From: CAZOOM01 sp964460795
GTDB taxonomy: Bacteria; Omnitrophota; Omnitrophia; Omnitrophales; Aquincolibacteriaceae
DNA length: 64,000 nt
Direction of reading: 5' to 3'
NCBI GenBank assembly: GCA_964460795.1
Contig: CAYWRU010000013.1
Span: 1 to 64,000 of the forward strand
Below are positions 1 through 8,600 of the stretch, piece by piece. The notes beneath the pieces were generated by a model. That model was given only the letters and a program-made list of their open reading frames with translations, did not search any database and was not told where the DNA came from. How positions within the stretch are numbered: the first letter of the stretch is position 1; each line of letters opens with the position of its first letter. Made by a program: the position numbers and the translations under genes.

Positions 1-794
1 AGCAGTGGCTGAAGGTCTTCACTGCGATCTACAAGCGCTTCCATCGGTCGCTGAAGGGCGAGCTTGGTCTGATCTACCGGCTCAACCGGCTGCACCTTGA
101 AGATCGCGTCGAGTACCAATGGGGTGACGACTGGCGCGCGGTGACGCGCGAGGATTATGTGCAGGGCGCTGGCGTGAAGCCCTACAGCGACCCCGACATG
201 GTCTCGGATATGCAGAAGATGGGGAAGGCCCAGCTTCTAAATTCCATGAAGGACGACCCGACGCTGGACCGGATTGAGATCAACAAGCGCATCTTCGAGG
301 CGGCGAAGATCGACCGCGCCGAGGCGCTGTTTGCCAAGCAGCAGCAGCCCGATCCGATCGTGATCGCGAGTGTGCAGGAGAGCGAGGCCAAGGCTCTGGA
401 GAGCAGGGCCCGCGTCGCCAAGCTCGCCCTCGAAGAGGCGACCGAGCGCGCCAAGCAGGTCGAGACCTACGCTGGCGCTGTGCTCAAGCTCGCGCAGGCC
501 GACAAGATCGAGGGCGATATGGACATGAACTGGATTAGTTCCCAGTTGGATGTCCTGCGCGGCCGGATGGAGGGCATCAATGGCTCCATCGCGCCGCGTC
601 GTCCTGACGGCCTACAGCCGCCGCAGCCGGGTATGTTGGGGCAGGATGGCGGCGAGGAGCCCGGCGAGGCGATGGAGGCCGGCGGCGAGGAGGAGCCGCC
701 TGTGGATGGTGCTCGCAAAGCTCCAGATGGGAATTGGTATGTTCCCGATCCTGAGCGACAAGGGAAGTACCTACAGGTGATGCCGGGAGGTTAG
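1..794 (+). CDS. Portal protein, C-terminal part (5' end outside window)
   Basis: The frame is open from base 3, so the gene begins before the window. The visible 263 residues open with a helical segment (TAIYKRFHRSLKGELGL) and a DRVEY/DDWRAV stretch typical of the C-terminal half of P22-type portal proteins, which form the dodecameric DNA channel at one capsid vertex. A long charged helix follows (about residues 110-165), then a Gly/Pro/Glu-rich tail. The assignment is supported by the downstream scaffold and capsid genes. A GTG at 141 is an internal codon, not the start. Terminase lies at the other end of the window, so the missing 5' part would be expected to follow the last genes at the right edge if the genome is circular or permuted. 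Confidence 0.8.
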   Translation, partial: QWLKVFTAIYKRFHRSLKGELGLIYRLNRLHLEDRVEYQWGDDWRAVTREDYVQGAGVKPYSDPDMVSDMQKMGKAQLLNSMKDDPTLDRIEINKRIFEAAKIDRAEALFAKQQQPDPIVIASVQESEAKALESRARVAKLALEEATERAKQVETYAGAVLKLAQADKIEGDMDMNWISSQLDVLRGRMEGINGSIAPRRPDGLQPPQPGMLGQDGGEEPGEAMEAGGEEEPPVDGARKAPDGNWYVPDPERQGKYLQVMPGG

Positions 795-795
795 A

Positions 796-1104
796 ATGAG
801 GGTTGAGGAGCGTCACGCGCGTTTGCCGGAAATCCTTGCGATTATCGTCTCGACGCGCGAGACTTTGGCCAGCGCGGTGTTGCGCCTGCGCTCGCTCAAG
901 CTCAATCTGGTCGGTCCCGACCCGGCTCCTGTGCTGACTGGCAGTGGAGGAGACGGTGTCGCCAGTGTGGTCGGCGCGGGCGGGGGCGCAGTGACGGAGG
1001 CTGTCAGTCCGCTGGCGCAGATCGAGTGTGAGGTCAGTCTTCTGCGTAGCGAGGCTTCCGATTTGATTGTCGCTTTGTCTCGGATCGATGAGGCGCTGAA
1101 ATGA
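796..1104 (+). CDS. Small protein of unknown function
   Basis: 102 residues starting one base after the portal stop. The N-terminal half is a hydrophobic/charged helix (LPEILAIIVSTRETLASAVL), the middle is Gly/Val-rich, and a second helix ends the protein. It has no motif I recognise. It ends in an ATGA overlap with the next gene, so the two are probably translationally coupled. Confidence 0.6.
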   Translation: MRVEERHARLPEILAIIVSTRETLASAVLRLRSLKLNLVGPDPAPVLTGSGGDGVASVVGAGGGAVTEAVSPLAQIECEVSLLRSEASDLIVALSRIDEALK

Positions 1105-1343
1105 CCGGACCGTCGTCAAGTCTTGGTGTGGGTATCGGCCCGGCCGTTGAAGCTTTGCTCTCTGGTCGCCGGGTTCGCCGCTCCGGGTGGAACGGCAAGA
1201 AGGCGTGGCTTGGGCTGATCGAACCGTCAGCGACCTCCGAGATGACGCTGCCTTACGTCTTCATGCGGACGGAGCAGGGCGAGGTTGTCCCGTGGCTCTG
1301 TTCGCAGACCGATCTTCTGGCGACTGACTGGGAAGTTATCTGA
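1101..1343 (+). CDS. Tad2-type anti-Thoeris protein (DUF2829 family)
   Basis: 80 residues matching the full DUF2829 pattern: an N-terminal helix ending in RRVRRSGWNGK, a central LPYVFMRTEQGEVVPW strand pair, and the C-terminal CSQTDLLATDWEVI. Characterised members (Tad2, first shown for phage SPO1) are oligomeric 'sponges' that sequester the glycocyclic ADP-ribose signal made by the bacterial Thoeris defence system. This protein has the whole domain and usual length. It overlaps the previous gene by 4 nt and sits in the late transcript between portal and the giant virion protein. Family membership is clear from sequence; binding of the Thoeris signal by this member is inference. Confidence 0.85.
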   Translation: MTGPSSSLGVGIGPAVEALLSGRRVRRSGWNGKKAWLGLIEPSATSEMTLPYVFMRTEQGEVVPWLCSQTDLLATDWEVI

Positions 1344-1358
1344 CAAAGAGGAGTTGTC

Positions 1359-1673
1359 ATGTCTCGCGATGAAGCTGCCGTCGAAAAGGAAATCCAAGAC
1401 AAGGGTCTGAATGCTCCGCGCCTCACGCCGGATGCGATCGATGCCCAGATTGCCTCCGATCTGTACTGGATCCCGCCGGGCACAACGATGACGATCTGCG
1501 TACTCACGCTTCGGAACGGCTTCCTTGTTGTCGGTGAGAGCGCGGCTGCTTCGCCCGAGAACTTCGACAAGGAGCTTGGTCGCAAGATCGCGCGCGAGAA
1601 CGCGCGCCAGAAGATATGGCAGCTTGCTGGTTATTCGCTGCGCTGTATGCTGTCCGGGACCAGAGGGTACTGA
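1359..1673 (+). CDS. N4 gp49 / Sf6 gene 66 family protein
   Basis: 104 residues preceded by an AGGAG site. The pattern of a tyrosine-containing strand, TMTICVLTLRNGFLVVGESA, then FDKELGRKIARENARQKIW and GYSLR matches the small phage family named after N4 gp49 and Sf6 gene 66. Its function is unknown; it is widespread in tailed phages of Proteobacteria. The stop overlaps the next start (TGATG). Confidence 0.75.
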   Translation: MSRDEAAVEKEIQDKGLNAPRLTPDAIDAQIASDLYWIPPGTTMTICVLTLRNGFLVVGESAAASPENFDKELGRKIARENARQKIWQLAGYSLRCMLSGTRGY

Positions 1674-2179
1674 TGCCGCTGCATATCACCAGACGCGCAT
1701 TCGTTGCGGGCGCTGCGGCGACCGCGGTTGCGGCTCCGGCGGTCGCGAAGTTCGCCGATCCGGAGACGGCCGAGCAGCTTTACGAATATCTGCTGCGGAT
1801 GTGCATCTGCTCTGACGGCCGTGCCGCTGCTTGCTATGTCGTGGAGGAGTATGGCGACTGGCTCCCCGTCACCAGAGCGCCTCTCTACAACATTCGATCC
1901 CTCAACTATCGCATCCGCGCTTCGTCCGGGGAGATGGATGAGGGCGCGCTTGTCGACGGCCTGTGCTCGACCGAGGCCGAGGCGGTTCGTCTCTGGCTTG
2001 CCAACTTCCGCAAGGATGCTGGTGGCGCAACCCACATCATCTGGCGGGTTCGCCCGATCTACCAACTGATCTATGAGCCGGTGGGTGAGGGGCCGGGCTA
2101 CGACTTCGGGTCTTCAGCCGTGCTTGGTGGCACGATCTATTCCCGACTGTGGTTCGGTAAGTTGGAGCGTCAACGATGA
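1673..2179 (+). CDS. Protein with twin-arginine (Tat) signal peptide
   Basis: 168 residues starting at the ATG inside the TGATG overlap; a longer reading from 1616 would place the signal internally. The N-terminus reads TRRAFVAGAAATAVAAPAVA, a classic Tat leader: paired arginines, moderate hydrophobic core, and an AVA signal-peptidase site near residue 26. The mature part (KFADPETAEQLYEYLLRM...) has no domain I recognise and contains three cysteines. Export of a folded phage protein to the periplasm is predicted. It ends in an ATGA overlap with the next gene. The function is unknown; I am fairly confident about the signal. Confidence 0.65.
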   Translation: MPLHITRRAFVAGAAATAVAAPAVAKFADPETAEQLYEYLLRMCICSDGRAAACYVVEEYGDWLPVTRAPLYNIRSLNYRIRASSGEMDEGALVDGLCSTEAEAVRLWLANFRKDAGGATHIIWRVRPIYQLIYEPVGEGPGYDFGSSAVLGGTIYSRLWFGKLERQR

Positions 2180-2397
2180 CTGATGGCGGAGACCAGAGTA
2201 AGGGGCGCGCATCTACTGTCGAGGCGATGCGCGAGGCGGTTCGGGTGCTCGATGAGAAGCATCGCTACACCGAGCTTCATGCTGAGTTTAAGTGTCGAGC
2301 GTGCGATGATGGTGTGGTCCGTTGCGCGATAACGTTCGGCAACCGGCACACCAAAGGCTCTTGCAGCACGCCGGGCTGCGTGAACTGGATTGCGTGA
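2176..2397 (+). CDS. Small zinc-ribbon-like protein
   Basis: 73 residues. The C-terminal half carries C-x2-C ... C ... C-x4-C (FKCRACDDG, VVRCAITFG, GSCSTPGCVNW), consistent with a zinc ribbon, although one cysteine lies in a strand. The N-terminus is a charged helix (STVEAMREAVRVLDEKHRY). It is coupled to its neighbours by 4-nt overlaps on both sides. Confidence 0.6.
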   Translation: MTDGGDQSKGRASTVEAMREAVRVLDEKHRYTELHAEFKCRACDDGVVRCAITFGNRHTKGSCSTPGCVNWIA

Positions 2398-2579
2398 CAG
2401 TGGGTCTGTGGCGCGCCTTGGTGGCTAGGCCTCGAATGTGGCTGAGGCGGTGGCGGGCTCGTTCGCGCGCCTCGCAGCAGTTTTCGTATGTCGCCTACGG
2501 CTACTGCTCGACATGTGGCTGCCTTGTCTACCAGACCGATATCGTGTGGCCGGAGGCTATTCCTTCCGAATCCTGCTAG
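2394..2579 (+). CDS. Small Arg/Trp-rich protein with CxxC
   Basis: 61 residues from a GTG that overlaps the preceding TGA, the usual arrangement here. It has a basic N-terminal helix (RALVARPRMWLRRWRARSR) and a C-terminal YGYCSTCGCLVYQTD segment with two close cysteine pairs, possibly metal-binding. I do not recognise the family. Confidence 0.5.
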   Translation: MTVGLWRALVARPRMWLRRWRARSRASQQFSYVAYGYCSTCGCLVYQTDIVWPEAIPSESC

Positions 2580-2610
2580 GTGTTGACGCCAGCTAGGCTG
2601 GAGCGTCCCG

Positions 2611-5600
2611 ATGGCTGACTTCTCGCAGTGGTATGACCCGAGCCTTGAGGCTCTTGCCCCGGTTGGTGCCCCCGCCCCGCCTCAGCAGCAAGACTGGTCT
2701 GGTTCTGTACCGACGACGTGGGTCAATCCAAGCCCCGTCCAGAGCGCTCCGAGCGCTGACTGGTCGCACTACACGTCAGAGCACCCGCTTGCCCGCGCTA
2801 TCGTTAGCGTAGCTGCGAAGCGTGGGCTTGATCCGCTCGATCTGATGACGGTGATCGGTTTCGAAACTGGCGGCACCTATGACCCGAAGCAGCCGGGGCC
2901 GATCACGAAGTGGGGCCAGCATATCGGGTTGTTTCAGGCTGGGGAGCCCCAGCGCTTGAAGTACGGTTACGACCCGAACGGCTCAATCGATGATCAGGCT
3001 GAGAGCTTTGGCCGGTATCTTGACGATACTGGTGTGAAGCCGGGGATGGGGTTGCGCGACATCTACTCTGCCGTGAATGCCGGTTACGTTGGGCGCGGCA
3101 ACCGCAGCGACACCGCCGCTGGCGGCACATGGGGGACGGTCGACGACAAGGTCGACTTCCAGATGGGCCCACACCGGGCGAAGGCTCTGCAGTTCTTGAC
3201 GGGTAAGTGGGAGCCCGGCAGCAAAGCTCCGCAGTCTCGTGGAGAAATCTACGCTTCGGCGCAGTCGAAGACGAGATCGATGCTGGTGCCGGTCGACCAT
3301 GATCCGTTCAATGTTGGTGTCGGCGATAGCGGCGGCAACGATACTGGGGTGGACCCGACCAAGCTGATCCAAGGTGCTCAGTTTCTGACCCGGAGGATAT
3401 TCCCGGCCGCGCAGCTTTTGGTGTCTGGCGTTGACGCTCTTCCGCCCGACGCCGTGCGAGATGCGCGTGAGACCGGGTCGATCGGCACACGCGGTGTTCT
3501 TTCGCTCGCGCGCTTGCTTGGTGCCGGCGCGGAAGCGACGCCCGGTCTCGACCCGAGCCTGCGCGGCTCGATTAAGGGCGAGTTGCTTTCGAATGATGTG
3601 TGGAAGGGGGAGGATGGCGCGTACTACTTCCGTGACGCTACTGGTGCTGCCGTGCAGACCAAACGCAACGAGCATGTCGTCGAGTATGGACCGAGTGGGT
3701 ACTCCGTCTATCGCAACGACATCGATCGCGTGAGCCCGCCGCTGCCGCTGCCCCGTCCGCCGGCGGACCCGGCGCAGGCTCGGCAGTGGCGGCGCGATCT
3801 TGACGCGCAGACATACCGAGAGCGCCTGCTGGGCCGGGTTGGCGGCGAAGCTCGTCATGTTCTGGCCCCGGAAGCGATGGTTCGCGAATTACAGCTACCC
3901 ACCCCAACGTCGCCACTTGATCGCGCTGGCCCCGGTTTTACCGGCGACGCCGAGGTCGCTTGGGCGCTGAATGCGGCCGGTATGGCGTCGACCGGCGGCG
4001 CAGCGGTGCCGATGCCGAAGGCTGTCGACCCGCGAGGCTTCCGGATCTTCGGTAAGCGGTATGAGACCTTCACCGAGGCTGGCCGAGAGCGGCAGGTGGT
4101 GCAGAGCGAGGCCTTGGCGCGCGCTGGCTACAAGCCGGAGGATATCGGGCGGATGAGTTCCGCCGAACTTCAGGCCGCCTATGAAACTATCGATCCGAGC
4201 TTCAGCCGGATGAAGGACGTGACGCCCGGCGCGCCGGAACCCGGCCGCGGCGTGGTGACAGTTGAGCCGTTCGACCCAGCGAACTGGGCCCTGCGCGAGA
4301 TCGGCGGCTACTCCGCCGAGCAGATTGCGAGGATGACGCCGGAGCAGCGGGCGGCTGCGGCGCGCGGTCTTGCCGAGACCAATGCGTGGGGTCCGGAGTT
4401 GAACTTGTCCACCGAACCCGGTAGGCCGGGATCACAGGGAGCGATCGATGCAGCAGCCAAGCAATCGGGACCAGACCTTACCGCCCCCGGCCCAGCAGCC
4501 GTGGACGCCGGAGCAGGCGGAGGACGAGGGTCGATTGGAACAGGAAGCTTGGCGGAAGCGCAGGGAGCGGCAGCGCGCTCCAGTGCCGGTGCGTATGTCC
4601 CCGAAGGGCTCCCAACAAGACCGCTGAAGCTCGCCGATCCGGACGGGACACCGCAGTGGTTTGTCCCCGCGCCGCTCGCCCAAGCCCAGAAGCTGGCGGC
4701 CGACTATGCGCAGCAAGCAGGCTTCGATTACTCTCCTCCTCGGCAATACATTCCGGTGGACCCGGCGCGTGCATCCCGCATCGCGGATGCGTTTGCGCAG
4801 ATGCCTCATGCGCCTGACGATCCGATAGTAAAGGCCGCCTACAAGGCGATGATCGATGAGACCGTCGCGCAGATGGATCAGGTTCTGCGCGCTGGACTGA
4901 AGATCGAGTTCATCAAGCCGGGTCAGGTTGATCCTTACGCGACATCGCCGCGCCTCGCGCAGAAGGATGTCGTCGAGAATAACCACCTCTGGGTGTTCCC
5001 GACCGACACCGGGTTCGGCTCCGGCAGCGCCGGGTCGCAAGCTGCGCTCGCAAACAATCCGCTCTTGGCTTCGACGAAATTCAACATCGACGGCCGGCAG
5101 TTGCTTGCGAACGATGTGTTCCGGATCGTCCACGATTACTTCGGGCATTTCAAGGACGGCAACGGCTTCCGTGCGGACGGTGAGGAACATGCGTGGCGGG
5201 CGCATTCGGCGATGTACTCCCCGCTCGCGCGCCGGGCGATGACCACCGAGACGCGCGGCCAGAACTCGTGGCTCAATTACGGCCCGCACGGCGACAAGAA
5301 CCGCACCGCGGTGACGGCCGACACGACCTTCGCCGATCAGAAGACCGGCCTGCTGCCGGAGTGGGTTGTCGAGGAGGGCCGACTTGACCCGGTTCAGGCG
5401 CAGGTCAAGGGCACAACTCCGGGAATTGATGGGGGTGGTTATGCTCCTGATCGGGGCGGCGCTAATACCACCCTGTTCTCAAATAAGCGGCCGGTGGTAC
5501 TGCCTGCCGCCGAGCGCGGTCGCGCGATGCTGGAGGCGATGGGTAAGCCGACCAAGGGTCTGGTGACGCTCACGCCGGAGGAGAAGCTTAGTCCGGCTTA

Positions 5601-8600
5601 CCGCGCCTATTCCGAGGGCGGAGATCCGCGGGTCGCCACGCTGGAGGTTGCGACTACAAACACCAAGCAGGGAGCCCGAGCGAGCGAGCTCGCGGCGGCG
5701 GTCCCGGCAGAACGGCCGAGCCGGTGGCAACGGCAGGCCCTGACCGATCTGGAGGCTCTCCAGCGCGATACGATGGCCCGACTGGGGGGTCGCGGCCCGC
5801 AGGGGCAGCCGTCGCCTGTGGAGCGGCTTATTTCGTCCGCGTTGGGCGCGGATGTCCGGGTCGACGGGATCGACACCAAGGGCTACGGCACCTTTGAGGG
5901 AGTTCTCAGCCCGAATATGCGGATACCGCTTCTCGGGCGGTCGTCCGGGAGCCAGATGTGGAATCTCTCGGAGCCCCTGCATACCCCGGCACGGCGCGCC
6001 ATTCTTGCCGCTCTCGGACAAGATTTGGATCAGACAGCCTCCGCGGCCTCCCAGTTTCGCTGGGTGAGGCCGGATGATCCAGCCGGAAAGACCTATTCGA
6101 TCTTTGCTCCGGGGGAGATCGACCGGGTTGCGGTGGGGCAGATTGAGAAGGCGCTGGGGTACCCGCTGAACATCCACAGCGTGGCTGGCGGGACGATGAT
6201 CGACATCAACGTCGGTGGCTTCGACACCCTGCCGACCTTCGAGGGGGTTTCCAAAGCGGTTGAAAAAGTCCTCCCGGGGCGCGATGTGTATGTGGCGCGG
6301 CGTGCCTACGACAGCGATTACATCGATCGCAGCGAGTACCGGCAGGCGATCGATGATTACTGGAAGGGAGCGAGCAATGGTCGTGAAGTTGGTGAAAACG
6401 CCGGAGGAGTGGGAGGCGCTCGGTCTCCCGCTGGCTCATACGACGATTGGACAGCCGCAAGGCAGGCCATCAAAGGCATCGCCAAAGAGCGAGACCGCGG
6501 ATACGCGGGGTGGACCCGGCAATATGAGCGACAATTCGCCGCCGAAGGGCTGACCGAACTTCCTTCAGTCGAGCGCCTCGCCGCCGAGGTGCCCGGCTTA
6601 AAGGCGGTGATGAAGTACATGACGCCGGATGAGCGCGTGAAGCTCCGGCGCGACACAGCCCAGAAGATCGTCGACCTGTTCGAGAGCTTGCCGTCTGCTG
6701 AAGAGATGGCAGCGGTTGCGCACGCCGGTCGCGCCAAGCGCGGCTGGTATCGCGATTCCTCGAAAGCGATCGTCGAAGTCTTCGGCGCTGACGATGCGCC
6801 GAGGTTTGCAGCGCTTCTGGCGGCGATGTCGCCGCAGGTCAGCGTCGAGATGAACTTGCACAATGCTCTCAAGACGTGGGGGAACTGGGTCGCGGCGGGT
6901 CGGCCGACCGAGCCTGCAGAGATCGTCCGTATTATGGGGCGCAGCGTTCTCGGGGCCGGCGGAGAGGCCAGCATTCTCGATGCTTGGAAGAATAACTCGA
7001 TCCGCGCACTTCGAGAGTCGGACCCGATGGAGATCGTGCTCTCTGGGGCGAAGGTCTCGAACTTTACTCAGAACCTGCGTGATAACGTGAATGCGGTGAC
7101 TGTCGATGCGTGGATGGCAAACTACGCCAATGTTTCGCAGGAGCTTTTCAACGGCCCGGCTGGTAAGCCAGACGATCTTGGGACGCTGAAGGGGGCGAGC
7201 GTTGGTTACTCGGCGATGGCCGCTGCGGTGCGGCGCGCGGCCGATGTGGCTACGCAGAAGACCGGGCAGAAGTGGACGCCGGAAGAAATTCAGGAGACGG
7301 TGTGGTCGTGGGCGAAGTCGTTATATGAGACTTCGGAGAAGATGGGTGTCACGACGACAGAGCTTTTGAGGGCTGGCGGTCTTACGCACGAACAAATCAG
7401 GCAAACCCCTGACTTCGGCCGCCTGTTTGTGTCGAATGTCTATCGCAAGCTCTTGGAGGAAGGTGGCTATGCCAAAGAAGTCGAAGCCCAGCTTGTTCGG
7501 GGCGGCGAACGCGATGCTGCTCGCGATGGAAGCCGAGGCGATGCAGGGTCGGCGGAAGGATCGGGATTTACTCAGTCTGCTTTCGAGCGGCACCTTAAGC
7601 GCGCCGCCGAGCGGCTCGAAAACCTCCGCAACGAGCGGGCGGCGGGGCGGGCGAAGCCGGTCGACGAAGAAGCGGTGAACGACGCGCTCGACGAGCGCTT
7701 CAATGAGCTTGCGGCGAAGTACGAAGACAATGGGATGTCGCGCGCCGAGGCGGAGGCTCGCGCTCGCGAGGAGGTCTACGGCGAGACCAAGTTGATGGAC
7801 GGCGTTCCGGTCAAGCCCGTCGACGATGACCCGTTTGGCGGCACCGACGTGTTCTCGAATAGGCGGCCGATGGCTGTCCCGCAGATCGATAGCCCGCGTT
7901 TCAAGCGGTGGTTCGGTTCCAGCAAGGTGGTGGATGAGGCTGGGGCTCCGAAGGTCGTCTACCACGGCACTGCTTCGGAGTTCGATCGGTTCGATCCGAC
8001 GCGGGCGGATGTTGAGTCCGATCTTGGGGCGGGCTTCTACTTCACAAACAATCCGAAGGATGTCGCGACCAATTACGCGACCAGCGCCGGAGCCGACATC
8101 ACCAACAGGATCGAGCGGGCGGCAGAGCGCATTCTGCAGGATGAGGGGTTCCTTGGGACCAAAGCCGATGCGAAGGCCGCCGCTCGCGCGGCCCTGTCTG
8201 TTCAGCATGAGGGGGCGACGGTCCCGGTGTATCTGCGGATGAGGAAGCCGGTGGAGATCGGCGGGCCCAACGAGACCTTCTTCGACCTGAAGGAAAAGAT
8301 GGATCGCCGCGGCGAATATACCGGCGAAGTCTCCGGCAAGCTGCCGAAGTTCTTGGACGCTCTGGATGACGTCCTCGCCAAGGGCGACTTCTATGATGTG
8401 GATGTGAGCCGCGTGAGAAACGCGGTTCTGGAGGCGGCGCTCGACAATGGCGGGTTAGCCGCAAGCAAGCTGTTAGACACCCTGAAGCACGACCGCAGAA
8501 CCGGCGGCGATATGGTCTACGCCGTGAACGACGCTGGCGACCTTGCTGGTACCGAGATCATCCGTCGCGCGATGGAAAAAATGGGATTCGATGGCTTCAT

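Noticed and set aside
2983..3858. Long opposite-strand frames under the giant gene (and similar ones at 4432-5289, 7321-8208)
   Set aside because: Arg/His/Gln-rich shadow frames caused by high G+C codon bias; no ribosome sites and no familiar motifs.
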